From NCBI RefSeq assembly GCF_001593605.1, contig NZ_CP012836.1:3600501-3664500 (forward strand): a stretch of DNA of 64,000 nt. Reading direction: 5' to 3'. Of this stretch, positions 20,159 to 29,194 are shown in pieces. The notes beneath the pieces are model-generated. The model was not told the origin of the DNA, did no database searches, and saw only the letters and a list, made by a program, of their open reading frames with translations. Made by a program: the position numbers and the translations under genes. The stretch comes from Algoriphagus sanaruensis (GTDB taxonomy: Bacteria > Bacteroidota > Bacteroidia > Cytophagales > Cyclobacteriaceae). Each line of letters opens with the position of its first letter. Positions within the stretch are counted from its first letter, which is position 1.

Positions 20159-21175
20159 TTACCATCCATGTGCATCTCGCACTTTGACTAGGGCGGCTAG
20201 AATATCATTCCAGGTTTGTTGCTTTTCCATCACCGCATTTGGGAACATACAGCCATCCCAGCAAATATGTGTCATGGCTTTGGTTAGGTTTCCATTTCCA
20301 TCTCTCAGCCAGTACCCTGCATCATGCGCGATATCCAATAATCCATTTGGATCTGTCGCTTGACAGTGGCGGCCTGTCTTATCATGTGAACCCGAACCGA
20401 AAACTGAACCGTCATTTTGGGCCACGTGAAAGTCTATGGTCCAAGGCCGAAGGGCATCGGTTACCGTTTTTAACGCTGCTTTAATGACCTCTCTGTCATG
20501 CAAGTCAGCATCTGCAGGGAGAATTCTATGCTCGGGAGCATTATAGCCCATGGTATATAGGAAGGTATGAGACATATCCGCTTGGAAACCGACATTTTTC
20601 CGATCCGTCATCTCTAACAGTTCGACCATGTGCTTCCAGCTGTGCATCCCACCCCAGCAGATTTCGCCTTCGGCGGCAAGTCTTTCACCAAATCCTGCAG
20701 CCACATCAGCAGCTTCTTGGAAAGTTTGTGCGATTAGCTTCGAATTTCCTAGCGGGTCTTTCGCCCAATCAGAAACTCCGGCAGCGGAATCAATTCGGAC
20801 GATTCCATACTCACGAACGCCCAATTCTTTCAGTTTTTGGCCGAATTCACAGGATTTGCGAACCATCTCTACAAAGGTCTTTCGTTGATCAGCTGTACCC
20901 ATGGCCGATCCAGCCCAAATGGGAGCTACCAAAGAACCGACTTTGAGATTATGCTTGGCAACTTTATCAGCCAAACGTTTCGGTTCATCTGGATCATCTA
21001 GATTAAAATGGGGCTCCAATAAGCCCACATCTATTCCGTCAAATTTGACTCCGTTGACTTCCGCAGCAGCAGTCATGGAGAGTAATGTATCGAATGGAAT
21101 AACCGGCTCGGAATCCGGCCCTTTTCCTACTAAGCCAGGCCAGGTGGCATTGTGGAGTTTCGGGAAATTGTTCAT
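20159..21175 (-). CDS. Sugar phosphate isomerase/epimerase family TIM barrel
   Basis: A 338-residue xylose-isomerase-like barrel (PF01261). The ATG at 21175 ([17 protein letters not shown]) is preferred because the longer frame runs into an intergenic inverted repeat. Possible metal ligands are the Glu in [14 protein letters not shown], Asp/His in FQADMSHTF, the His in DFHVAQNDG, and a late Asp. Members of this fold include isomerases, epimerases and, in the 3-keto-glycoside pathway, enzymes that cleave or rearrange 3-keto sugars. Between a cupin gene and the Gfo/Idh/MocA gene, a keto-sugar substrate is likely. No signal peptide was seen, so it is probably cytosolic. Confidence 0.85.
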   Translation of the reverse strand: MNNFPKLHNATWPGLVGKGPDSEPVIPFDTLLSMTAAAEVNGVKFDGIDVGLLEPHFNLDDPDEPKRLADKVAKHNLKVGSLVAPIWAGSAMGTADQRKTFVEMVRKSCEFGQKLKELGVREYGIVRIDSAAGVSDWAKDPLGNSKLIAQTFQEAADVAAGFGERLAAEGEICWGGMHSWKHMVELLEMTDRKNVGFQADMSHTFLYTMGYNAPEHRILPADADLHDREVIKAALKTVTDALRPWTIDFHVAQNDGSVFGSGSHDKTGRHCQATDPNGLLDIAHDAGYWLRDGNGNLTKAMTHICWDGCMFPNAVMEKQQTWNDILAALVKVRDAHGW

Positions 21176-21281
21176 GGTTGAAGAGTTATTGGGTTGTTGT
21201 TTATTAGAAAGGTCAACGGTCCACCGTCGACAGTCCACAGCTTCAAAATTCTGTGGACTGTGATCCGTGGTCTGTTGGCAA
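21176..21281. repeat. Imperfect 30-bp inverted repeat in the isomerase leader
   Basis: Arms 21211-21240 and 21251-21280 match at 22 of 30 positions; the inner 10 bp (CAGTCCACAG / CTGTGGACTG) are perfect. Words GTCCAC, GTCGAC and TCAACGG recur inside each arm. A close relative sits at 57144-57214, also just upstream of a TIM-barrel epimerase gene. TTATTGGGTT-type words occur near 21187-21200. Confidence 0.7.
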
Positions 21282-22490
21282 TTATTTAATGACCAAATCC
21301 GGATTTCTCGGACCGAAGTGCTTGAGCATCACGATCGGATCAGTTTTGGACAGGTTGGTAATTTTCACACCTGCTTTTGCAGCTTCTTCTGATACAAAGT
21401 ATTCGTCATGGGTCAACTGACCAAATCGGATCAAAGCAGGCGTCTCGATATCCCACACGCCCATTTTGCCATAGCCCTGCATCATGATCATTCCATAGGC
21501 TGCGGCGTCTTTGATCACCACAGTTTGTCCCGGGAACACAGTCAATTCCTTGGCACTATAGTCATGCGAACGATAGCAAATCCAATTTTCTTGATACCCA
21601 GCAGCATTCATGTCTGCCACAGCATGGACAGGTTTTGGCTCCATGTAGTGATTATCCATCAAGTTTGGATTCACATTCAGATCCCAATCGATCATTTTTA
21701 CGAGCAATTCATAATCACCCCATCGGTTTTTTGGTGTGGCATTCCAGAGCAATTCTTCAGGGATAATCGCCTCATTCACCAATGACTGATACATCGCGAA
21801 AATGTCAGAGGCTTTCTGAGGTTCGTAAGTACAAAGCGATCCTGGTGCATGGAGCATTCCCGGAGGCACATCCCAGCCTGTTCCCGGCTGAAGTCGGAAA
21901 GCCTGAGAGTAATTGGTGATTTTGTTATCCCCTTTGGTGAAGTTTTTCAGACAATCCAAGATGATGTCTTTGCTTGTCCCCGGAGCTATTCCAAAGAAGG
22001 TATAAGGAAAATCTCCTCCATGGTTGTTGACTTGAGGAGGGAAATAGTAGGCTTCCGGTTTTCCGTTCTGATTGGTTAGCTTGCCAAATTCATCCGAAGG
22101 GTGAATGTGGTGAGGAAGTGGCCCCATATTGTCAAAAAACTTGGAATACATCGGCCAGGATTTGTACTGATCCCAAAGTCGACTCCCGATGATCTGAGCA
22201 CCCAGCTCATCAATTGCATCCTTGAGCAAAAAAAGCTCTGTTTTGCTTCCATCCTCGTATGCGATATGGCTGAGTCCTTCATTTTTGGAGGTCAGAGGGC
22301 CATTTTCCGCAGGCGTAGTAGAAGAAAACCATCTCTCATCGATTCCACCACGCATCCCTCCAAAAGAATAATAATCATCGGGATGAAGTTTGATTCGTCT
22401 ACCGGGCACACAGAATGAGCGTGGAACCCAAGTTGGGGTCAATCTTAAAATACCTTCGCCCTGTTCTAGGGCCTTTTTTGCTAAACTCAT
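21282..22490 (-). CDS. Cupin protein resembling class I mannose-6-phosphate isomerase
   Basis: A 402-residue protein I do not recognise by name. [11 protein letters not shown] (about 126-136) is a cupin metal-binding motif like the His-x-His-Pro-Glu site of type I phosphomannose isomerases, and [15 protein letters not shown] is a second cupin-like strand with a His. A C-terminal cupin-like half ([23 protein letters not shown]) suggests a bicupin. No signal peptide, so probably cytosolic. A metal-dependent isomerase acting on a free or keto sugar would fit its place between DUF4432 and the TIM-barrel gene, but this is inference. The start at 22490 is followed directly by conserved-looking sequence. 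Confidence 0.65.
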   Translation of the reverse strand: MSLAKKALEQGEGILRLTPTWVPRSFCVPGRRIKLHPDDYYSFGGMRGGIDERWFSSTTPAENGPLTSKNEGLSHIAYEDGSKTELFLLKDAIDELGAQIIGSRLWDQYKSWPMYSKFFDNMGPLPHHIHPSDEFGKLTNQNGKPEAYYFPPQVNNHGGDFPYTFFGIAPGTSKDIILDCLKNFTKGDNKITNYSQAFRLQPGTGWDVPPGMLHAPGSLCTYEPQKASDIFAMYQSLVNEAIIPEELLWNATPKNRWGDYELLVKMIDWDLNVNPNLMDNHYMEPKPVHAVADMNAAGYQENWICYRSHDYSAKELTVFPGQTVVIKDAAAYGMIMMQGYGKMGVWDIETPALIRFGQLTHDEYFVSEEAAKAGVKITNLSKTDPIVMLKHFGPRNPDLVIK

Positions 22491-22631
22491 GGTATAGGTT
22501 ATTGGGTTATTGAGTTATTTTTTATTCAGTGTTCGTTATTCAGCGTTCGACATTCGATGTTCAGAAAGTTCAAGGTTCGAAGTTCTTGGCTCAAGGTTTC
22601 CATCCTAGGAAAAGGTCGTAAATCGTAAATC
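22491..22631. repeat. Intergenic tract with GTTCG- and CGTAAATC-type words
   Basis: The cupin leader holds TTATTGGGTTATTGAGTTATT near 22500-22520, then GTTCGTTATTCAG (22531-22543) and related GTTCGA/ATTCGATGTTCAG words to about 22595, then TCGTAAATCGTAAATC from 22616, which runs into the last codons of the DUF4432 gene. The 13-mer GTTCGTTATTCAG recurs at 35842-35854. Confidence 0.65.
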
Positions 22632-23690
22632 TCAAATCGTAAATCCCCTTGCTTTTTCTCCTGTCAGCACCGCTAAAAGCAAATCATAGGTTCTGCTTTC
22701 TCCAGGTTCGAGTAAAATCAAGGTTCCATTTTCTCTCGCCGCCGCTTGTCCAATGGGTGGATGAGTCGCAGGTTCGAGAGCTGTCACGTATTCATTTTTT
22801 CCCCAATGCTGCCAGTTGATCAACCAAGGCATTTGAGTTTTGGAAAAGCTGATTCTCAAGGCTAATTCCAAGGAATCATTGGCATATCCACAAGTGACTT
22901 GGTCATTAGCATCGGCTTTTGGATCGATAAAAGCGACATCCTCTCCAAAACCTGCATGCGCATCCATCGGAGCGGCACAGCGAGTAAACTCGTATTTTCG
23001 GTTAAACTCGGTATTATTCGCATCCGTAGCTTTCGGCTTCTTTTCCCCTTTCCATACAATCCGAGTTCCCTCATCAATCAATGGCCAGCCACAGTTGATA
23101 TGATATAAAATCATGTGGGGAGCCGGGGCATTTCCTCTATTTGTGACGGTGTCTTTGATTCGAATTTCTGAGGAACCAATCGTTCCAGAAATTGATCGAT
23201 GCATCTCCAAGCTTGGCCCAAACGTGGTCGTTTCCCTTACTTTGGCTACAATTTCAAAATTGAGATCCCCCGAGAAAATATCAGGCTGCTTGATTGAAAC
23301 CAGCTCGGCTGGGATATTGGAATAATTACCATGAAGACCTCTAGCACCTGATTCATCAGCATTGGGAGGACCGGCATTGGAAAGTCCGCAAGTGGTTAAC
23401 AGGCCTCCACCAAAAGTTCGAAGCCAATCGATCCCCTGATTGGAAAAAGGTTGTGGAGCCGTCAATCCTGCATGAGAAAGCCAAGCCAAACTATGGGCAT
23501 TGTAGAAGGCATCCAAAATATCCATCCCTCGATCCAGCACTAGCTTGTACCTAAGGCCCGTGCCCGTATTCACCCAAGCTATACGCACACCTCGTCCGGG
23601 TCCATTGTCGACGATAGCGGTTTCTATCCCACCAATTTGGTGGGAGTTGGATAGTTTATGCTTCCAATTTTCCGGGGTACCGAGATTCAT
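22632..23690 (-). CDS. DUF4432 (aldose-1-epimerase-like) protein
   Basis: A 352-residue protein of the DUF4432 family (PF14486), which shares the galactose mutarotase beta-supersandwich. Marks are VDNGPGRGVRIAWVNTG, VLDRGMDILDAFYNAHSLAWLS, TFGGGLLTTCGLSNAGPP and RGLHGNYSNIPAE. Conserved His residues in the LHGNYSN and HMILYHINCGWPL segments are candidates for catalysis. No signal peptide. It probably acts as a sugar epimerase or mutarotase for the locus. The last codons overlap a CGTAAATC-type repeat tract, so the final residues may be poorly conserved. Its leader carries one copy of the ACTATCCTGCC motif. Confidence 0.85.
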   Translation of the reverse strand: MNLGTPENWKHKLSNSHQIGGIETAIVDNGPGRGVRIAWVNTGTGLRYKLVLDRGMDILDAFYNAHSLAWLSHAGLTAPQPFSNQGIDWLRTFGGGLLTTCGLSNAGPPNADESGARGLHGNYSNIPAELVSIKQPDIFSGDLNFEIVAKVRETTTFGPSLEMHRSISGTIGSSEIRIKDTVTNRGNAPAPHMILYHINCGWPLIDEGTRIVWKGEKKPKATDANNTEFNRKYEFTRCAAPMDAHAGFGEDVAFIDPKADANDQVTCGYANDSLELALRISFSKTQMPWLINWQHWGKNEYVTALEPATHPPIGQAAARENGTLILLEPGESRTYDLLLAVLTGEKARGFTI

Positions 23691-23737
23691 TTTGGGTTTT
23701 TAAATAGAGAGTCAACCTATAAAAAAGGCTTTCCGGG

Positions 23738-23748
23738 ACTATCCTGCC
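23738..23748. promoter_or_regulatory. ACTATCCTGCC motif upstream of DUF4432
   Basis: An 11-mer identical to 27528-27538 and containing the ATCCTG half-site of the SusC leader. It is 48 bp before the DUF4432 start codon. Confidence 0.45.
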
Positions 23749-23771
23749 CTATGTGGGTGCCCCGATAAAGC

Positions 23772-23790
23772 TTGGCTATAAGATAGCCAA
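23772..23790 (-). promoter_or_regulatory. 7-bp leader hairpin upstream of DUF4432
   Basis: TTGGCTA (23772-23778) pairs perfectly with TAGCCAA (23784-23790), loop TAAGA. It may be a leader RNA hairpin or an operator. No known riboswitch consensus was recognised. Confidence 0.3.
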
Positions 23791-23842
23791 AAGGGAAAAT
23801 AGAATTCTCCCATTGGTAAAAAAGAGAGGAAAAATATATACT

Positions 23843-23875
23843 AAAAAGAAAAGGCGCCAAACTGAAATGGCGCCC
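23843..23875 (-). terminator. Terminator after the PF06439 gene
   Basis: GGCGCCA (23853-23859) pairs with TGGCGCC (23868-23874); on the minus strand TTTTCTTTTTAG follows. It separates the cytochrome/PF06439 pair from DUF4432. Confidence 0.8.
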
Positions 23876-23895
23876 TTCTTCCTTTCACCGAATTA

Positions 23896-24729
23896 TTATA
23901 ACTTCTTCAGTTGCACATTTTTAAACATCACCTTCATCGGTGGTCCCACATGCATCTGCATTCCCATCAGACCTTTGACCATTCTATTTTTGGAATCCTC
24001 ATCGTGTACTTCGCTCATAAGCGTACCATTGACATAATGCTTAAGTATATTTCCTTTGGCTATAATGTGAATGGAGTTCCAATCTCCTTTTTTGATCAGA
24101 TTGCCGAGCTCAGCGCGATCACCGAGATCTTCTACGAGATTAAGTCCTTTCCAAGCATTTCGTTCTACAAATCCTCTGAGTTCTGTAATGGAGTCAGGCT
24201 GAGAAGTAATCCTTGTTTTTTGTCCTCGATAAGCCAAGGTGGTCCGCTTCCGTTCTTCATAATTCTGTCCAGTGTACCGATTACCCCCATCGATATCTGC
24301 CTGATAGCCTCTTAAGGCAAATGGGACTTCCGTAAATCGATCGCTTCGATATTGAACCCCTGAGTTTCCCGTTTCAGAAATCCAGTAGTCCATCTTTAGC
24401 TCAAAATCGCCAACCTCACCACCTTTCCAGATGATGAAGGTATTCGACTTGAGCGGATTTTCCGGATTGGTTTCCCCGTGAATGGCACCCTCAGTCACCT
24501 TCCAATAGTCGGCATCATATTCCCATCCATCCAGACTTTTTCCATCAAAGATGGAAACAAAGTCTGTTTGCTTTGGATCAGAGTAGCCGTAGCTAAATGC
24601 CTTTCCTAGTAGGAATGCAGCCTCCCCCCATCGATTTACCATTCGAAACGAAGTCAAGCTGAGCGAAACGAGCACAACTCCAATCAAAACGCCCAAAAAG
24701 ACCCTTTTTGAATTTGACTTGATTTTCAT
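23896..24729 (-). CDS. PF06439 (DUF1080, 3-keto-disaccharide hydrolase-like) exported protein
   Basis: A 277-residue protein with an N-terminal hydrophobic segment (about 9-28) that is either an uncleaved anchor or a signal peptide. The concanavalin-like PF06439 domain covers about 55-277: FVSIFDGKSLDGWEYD, WKVTEGAIHGE, GDFELKMDYWISETGNSG and the closing GLMGMQMHVGPPMKVMFKNV. Family members hydrolyse or eliminate 3-keto glycosides. Its ATG overlaps the stop of the upstream cytochrome gene by four bases (ATGA), so the two are translationally coupled. That pairing suggests the cytochrome protein supplies oxidised substrate to this enzyme in the periplasm. Confidence 0.88.
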   Translation of the reverse strand: MKIKSNSKRVFLGVLIGVVLVSLSLTSFRMVNRWGEAAFLLGKAFSYGYSDPKQTDFVSIFDGKSLDGWEYDADYWKVTEGAIHGETNPENPLKSNTFIIWKGGEVGDFELKMDYWISETGNSGVQYRSDRFTEVPFALRGYQADIDGGNRYTGQNYEERKRTTLAYRGQKTRITSQPDSITELRGFVERNAWKGLNLVEDLGDRAELGNLIKKGDWNSIHIIAKGNILKHYVNGTLMSEVHDEDSKNRMVKGLMGMQMHVGPPMKVMFKNVQLKKL

Positions 24730-27410
24730 TTTTGTGCGGTTGGTTGCTTATATACAGCATGATCTGGATTACCTCCTGAGATTAGGTAGGCCATCAAATC
24801 TTTTAATTCCTCCTCATTGAGTCGGTTGATCAAACCTGGCATCATGATGGAAACCTCAGCATTTTTCTTCAAAACCACCGTGTTCTTAGCGATAGTCTTG
24901 ATGTCATTTGGAGCAAATGGGTTTTGAGAAATGTAGTAATTCTGCGCATCCTCATCGTTTAGCTTTCCAACGATCGAACCACCAGCCTTCAACTCTAGCA
25001 CGGTAGCATGATACTGATCGGAGATGGTTTCACTCGGATTGATCGTAGCTACGAGAATGTCTTTTGGAGAAAATCGAGTACCCAATTGAGTCAAATCAGG
25101 ACCTATCGCTCCACCTTCACCTTGCATCGTATGACAAGACTGGCAAAGTGCTGCAGCATACATCGCTTTTCCTTTTACCAAATCACGACCCACCAAGTTA
25201 GCAACCAAAGGCTCAGCTTCTTCCAGAGTCCAACGACGACCAGGTCCTTCTGGCTGTACTCCGGAATTGACAATATCATTTCCGCTCGCAGTTAACAACT
25301 TACCACCTGATAGTTCATCATACTTGTCAAAATCAGCTTTGTCTACGGAGGCAAGTGCCATCTTACGCGCTCGATCCAAGAATCCCACATAGCTTCGACC
25401 ACCTTTGTAAGCAGTCAAGGCATGATTGATCCACTTGAAATATTCCTCACGCTGAGCGGAAGTCCAGCCCTTATCCGCTCCTCCTAAAACAGTCGCATAG
25501 AAAGTGGCCTGAGCAGGTGGAACATTCGCCAACATATTCGCAATGTCCATTCCGTACTGCGGATTTCTGAAAATCAAATCTGAAGAAGCGGTAAAGGTCT
25601 TCTGATAATTCGGATCATCCTTTGCGTTTTGGAGCAAGGCTAAGGTTTTTTCCACCGCCGAAGGAGCGTCTAAATGAGTCATCAAAATGGACAACGAACG
25701 ATCCAACATATTGTCATTTGCTGGGTAATTCGGATCCAAGTAAGTCACCAGTTGTGATTTAACTGATTCGGCACCTTTGTCATAGCGATACAAAATCACC
25801 TCTATGGTTCGGAGCAAATCCTGCTTGTCTTTGGCAGAAAGGGCTTTGTAATCCACCTGCATCAGGCTATTCAGCATAGCCGCAGCATCTGCATCGGTTG
25901 CATGGTGAGCCAATGACAAAATCGCATGAATCTTTTTAGCAGGATCAGTTTCAGCCAAGGCTTTATCTTTCCAAGAAGCTACCGGCTGGTGTTCCAAGAC
26001 TATACGAGCAGCGTATTGAACATAGCGATCAGAATGACCCAATTGTGCCCACGCTTTTTCTAATCCTTCCGCAGGTGCACCTGCTTTGTGATATTGCTCT
26101 AGCTCTCTTCGGAGTTTGGCTTCCTGAGGCAGATCTGCTTCAGTCATTGGTGTATAGGAATCTAATTCACCTTGGTAGGTCACCCGGTACAAGTCAGACT
26201 CCAATCGTCGACCACCTGTAGCAAAATAAAATGCACCATCTGGGCCGATAATTCCATCGGTCAAAGGCAAAGGAGATCCAGAAATAAATTCTTCCGCCAT
26301 CGCATCATAGGTAGCTCCATTTGGGGTTAAGTGGATGGCATAAATAATTCCAAAGCTCCAATCAAAGGCATATAAGGCTTTCTTGTATTTGCTAGGAAAA
26401 TTGGCTTTGAATCCAAACATGGCATTGGTTGGAGAACCTTGACCAATATTGAGTACTGCAGGCAAGTTGTCTGGGTAATTTGGAGACCATTTGGAGTTAC
26501 CTGTTCTCCATCCGAATTCAGCCCCGCTAGTGACGTGATTGATCCGAGTAGGACGATACCAAGGCATCCCAAAGTCCCATTCCATATCCGCATCGTAGGC
26601 AAAAATGTCCCCTACCTCATTGTAATCGAAATCAAATGCATTTCTGAATCCGGCACCGATCAGCTCCCAATCAGTCCCATCTGGATTGATTCGAGCAATC
26701 CAACCTCCAGGAGCCATTCGGCTATTGGCATGACCTCTTGGATCTTTGATGAGCGGGAAAAGATTATCCTCTTGCCATACCGGTGGGAGGCGATAGGAAT
26801 TCATTGCTGGAACATCCACGTGGTTACCGGCAATAAGGTAAATGCCCTGACCATCTGGAGTCAGTTTCATGGAGTGTGGTCCATGCTCTCCTTGCTGTCC
26901 TTTCAACTCCCGGATTTGAGTAACAGTCTCAAATTGATCATCTCCATCCAAATCCTGAATTCGGTAAAGTCCGGTCGGCTGGCTGAATGTTGCATTAGGA
27001 TTGTGATTCACCATCACATACAGGGAATTGAAGGCATAAAGAAGGCCTTGAGCATAGCCCATTCCTACCAAAGAGTCTGGAACATTTCCTACAATCAGTT
27101 TTTCAACTTTTGGCTTTACCGTAGAATCAGAACCGATAGGAGGTAGTTCCAGGCGGTATAAATAGCCATATTGATCTGAGGTGATCATTCTTCCTTTATC
27201 ATCAAAGGTCATGGCAACCCAAGATCCTTGATCATTTTCTCCCGGACTATAGATTAGTTCAGCAACAAACCCATCCGGAAGTTTGAGTTTGTCAATCTTG
27301 GGATTTCCGGTAAGCTGCCGGGTTTGCTCTTCTTTTTTACCGCAGGAGATTAGGATCGCGGCAAGCAAAGCAAAAGCAAATAGATGTTTGAAAGTGCTTT
27401 TGAGAAACAT
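24726..27410 (-). CDS. Beta-propeller / HEAT / cytochrome c lipoprotein (sorbosone dehydrogenase-like)
   Basis: An 894-residue envelope lipoprotein (lipobox AAILISCGKK, Cys near 23). A glucose/sorbosone-dehydrogenase-like propeller covers about 37-415 (LKLPDGFVAELIYSPG, ADMEWDFGMPWYRPTR, DGAFYFATGGRR), followed by an alpha-helical HEAT-like region to about 700 and a C-terminal c-type cytochrome with CQSCH at 756-760 and a candidate distal Met in SIMMPGL. This layout matches the PVC-type membrane-bound dehydrogenase proteins; a quinoprotein or direct heme-linked sugar oxidation is inferred, not shown. It lies 233 bp downstream of susD, and its leader has one ACTATCCTGCC site. Confidence 0.85.
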   Translation of the reverse strand: MFLKSTFKHLFAFALLAAILISCGKKEEQTRQLTGNPKIDKLKLPDGFVAELIYSPGENDQGSWVAMTFDDKGRMITSDQYGYLYRLELPPIGSDSTVKPKVEKLIVGNVPDSLVGMGYAQGLLYAFNSLYVMVNHNPNATFSQPTGLYRIQDLDGDDQFETVTQIRELKGQQGEHGPHSMKLTPDGQGIYLIAGNHVDVPAMNSYRLPPVWQEDNLFPLIKDPRGHANSRMAPGGWIARINPDGTDWELIGAGFRNAFDFDYNEVGDIFAYDADMEWDFGMPWYRPTRINHVTSGAEFGWRTGNSKWSPNYPDNLPAVLNIGQGSPTNAMFGFKANFPSKYKKALYAFDWSFGIIYAIHLTPNGATYDAMAEEFISGSPLPLTDGIIGPDGAFYFATGGRRLESDLYRVTYQGELDSYTPMTEADLPQEAKLRRELEQYHKAGAPAEGLEKAWAQLGHSDRYVQYAARIVLEHQPVASWKDKALAETDPAKKIHAILSLAHHATDADAAAMLNSLMQVDYKALSAKDKQDLLRTIEVILYRYDKGAESVKSQLVTYLDPNYPANDNMLDRSLSILMTHLDAPSAVEKTLALLQNAKDDPNYQKTFTASSDLIFRNPQYGMDIANMLANVPPAQATFYATVLGGADKGWTSAQREEYFKWINHALTAYKGGRSYVGFLDRARKMALASVDKADFDKYDELSGGKLLTASGNDIVNSGVQPEGPGRRWTLEEAEPLVANLVGRDLVKGKAMYAAALCQSCHTMQGEGGAIGPDLTQLGTRFSPKDILVATINPSETISDQYHATVLELKAGGSIVGKLNDEDAQNYYISQNPFAPNDIKTIAKNTVVLKKNAEVSIMMPGLINRLNEEELKDLMAYLISGGNPDHAVYKQPTAQK

Positions 27411-27527
27411 AGTATTTTGGATTTAAGGCTTTTCAGGCAATTTTATTTCACACGGTTTCAAGATGAGAAATTTTCCAAGGGATTGAAAACCACTCATGAA
27501 GGCTATTTACTTCTTATAAAGAATCTA

Positions 27528-27538
27528 ACTATCCTGCC
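27528..27538. promoter_or_regulatory. ACTATCCTGCC motif upstream of the cytochrome gene
   Basis: Identical 11-mer to 23738-23748, 118 bp before the start of the propeller/cytochrome gene, in the 233-bp gap after susD. A GGGT follows the motif at similar spacing in both places. Confidence 0.45.
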
Positions 27539-27643
27539 ATCTCGGGTTTGTAGGTAAAATTTCTTTCCTCAAAAAAATAACCCAGCATCTGGGCTTTTCC
27601 GAAGAAAAGAAGATGCCGGGCTATCCCATTGAAGAAAACCAAT

Positions 27644-29161
27644 TTAGAAATAAGGACTTAGATCAGCTTCTGCAGCCGGCATTGCATAGAACTTGCTCAG
27701 ATTTGTGAAGGCATTTGATCTTGGAACAGCTCCAGCAACAGGCGGATAGTAGTAATCCAAAGGATTGGCAATGATTCGCTGACCATAAGCGCCGATGATC
27801 TCTTGGATTCGATCGGTACGCTGAATATCAAACCAACGCTTGTTTTCGAAAGCCAATTCCACTCTTCTTTCTTTGAAAATTGCCTCTCTCACGTCAGCTT
27901 GACCTGAAGCTGTGGTAGGCGCCAATCCAGCTCGAGCCCGAACTTGATTCAGATATCCTACAGCCTCTCCAGTTTTACCTTGTTCATTAAGTACCTCAGC
28001 CAAAAACAAAAGTGTTTCTGCATAGCGATAAATAATCCAATTGGTACCATGGTTATTGTGCTGTGAATGTGTTTTTGCATGCTTCAGAATATAAGGATAC
28101 ACCTTGTCTGCTCTAAAGCTACCTGCCAACTCTACATATCCAATGGAAACGTCTTTTCTCAAATCACCCTCTTCAAATGCGGCAATAATATCCGGAGTAG
28201 GAATATTGTTACCTTCTCCATCGATATTTTGAGGATTGGAAGTTCCAGTAATAGGCTTTAGCTCAGCGGCACTGATCGGTCTAGGCATAAAGCTATAGAT
28301 GAAATTTCCGTTCAAACCAGCTGCACCCTCCAAAAACTGAACTTCAAAAATCGACTCTGAATTGTTTTTATTAGAGGAATTACCAGGAAAAACATTGGCA
28401 TAATCCGGGATCAAAGAATACTCTCCACTATTAACAATGGCTCGAAGAAGCGTCTCAGCAGTTGACCAGCTTTTTCTATTGATATGCACGTTGGCAAGGA
28501 GCATTCTCGCCGCACCGGCGGTTACTCGACCAGCTTGTTGCTTGGATTTCTCAGGCAGCAAAGGAATCGCTGCATCCAAATCAGAAATGATTTGAGCATA
28601 CAATTCATCTTCTCCGCTAAGCTCCAATGCTGCTTCTTCACGACTTGCAACTGGGGTCAGGTGAAGTGGTGCTTTGCCAAAATACCTTGCCAATTCGAAG
28701 TAGGCATAAGCTCTGAGGTACAAGGCTTGGCCTTTCACATTCGCCTTAGCTGCGGCATCAAAATCTACCTCATCAATCAAGGCAAGAATCTGATTGGCTC
28801 GCGCAATAATGAGATAATCTTGACGATACTGGTTGAGCACGTGCGTATTGGAAGTAACTCCATTGGCCTCTGGAACAGCAAAGTCTGCAAGATCTTCTTG
28901 CTGCTCGGTTGCTCCAAACAAGATATTTCGGGCATAGTAGGTATTATCAGAGTGCATTTCACCCAATAACCAAGATCGGTCATTGGTAATCGTCCGAAGC
29001 GGAACGTAAGCCGCATTGACAGCCTGCTCAAAGTCACTTTGAGTTTTGAAGAAAGTGGCCGAACTCAATTGCGTTTCTGGGAAAACTTCCAAGAAATCTG
29101 GACCACATCCCATTAAACCGGCGAGGGCAATTAAAGAGATATATTTTCTATATAGTTTCAT
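27644..29161 (-). CDS. SusD/RagB family outer-membrane nutrient-binding lipoprotein
   Basis: A 505-residue lipoprotein (lipobox LAGLMGCG, Cys near 19) that binds oligosaccharide at the cell surface and forms a lid over its SusC partner. Typical features are PDFLEVFPETQLSSATFF, TPR-like helices (ALYLRAYAYFELARYFG), the mid-region GAARMLLANVHINRKSW and the C-terminal VELAFENKRWFDIQRTDR. It follows susC by 33 bp and is surely co-transcribed with it. The sequence alone does not tell which glycan is bound; the downstream enzymes suggest a glycoside that is oxidised at a ring carbon. Confidence 0.95.
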   Translation of the reverse strand: MKLYRKYISLIALAGLMGCGPDFLEVFPETQLSSATFFKTQSDFEQAVNAAYVPLRTITNDRSWLLGEMHSDNTYYARNILFGATEQQEDLADFAVPEANGVTSNTHVLNQYRQDYLIIARANQILALIDEVDFDAAAKANVKGQALYLRAYAYFELARYFGKAPLHLTPVASREEAALELSGEDELYAQIISDLDAAIPLLPEKSKQQAGRVTAGAARMLLANVHINRKSWSTAETLLRAIVNSGEYSLIPDYANVFPGNSSNKNNSESIFEVQFLEGAAGLNGNFIYSFMPRPISAAELKPITGTSNPQNIDGEGNNIPTPDIIAAFEEGDLRKDVSIGYVELAGSFRADKVYPYILKHAKTHSQHNNHGTNWIIYRYAETLLFLAEVLNEQGKTGEAVGYLNQVRARAGLAPTTASGQADVREAIFKERRVELAFENKRWFDIQRTDRIQEIIGAYGQRIIANPLDYYYPPVAGAVPRSNAFTNLSKFYAMPAAEADLSPYF

Positions 29162-29194
29162 AATTGATGCTTTTTAGTGTTGTAAGAGGATCCC

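Noticed and set aside
22501..22650. CRISPR array, because of repeated words
   Set aside because: Repeats are under 14 bp, degenerate and without regular spacers, and no cas gene is in the window.
23691..23895. Possible riboswitch in the structured leader of the DUF4432 gene
   Set aside because: Small hairpins are present, but no known conserved core (TPP, cobalamin, SAM, preQ1 and others) could be recognised; part of the structure is the terminator of the upstream gene.
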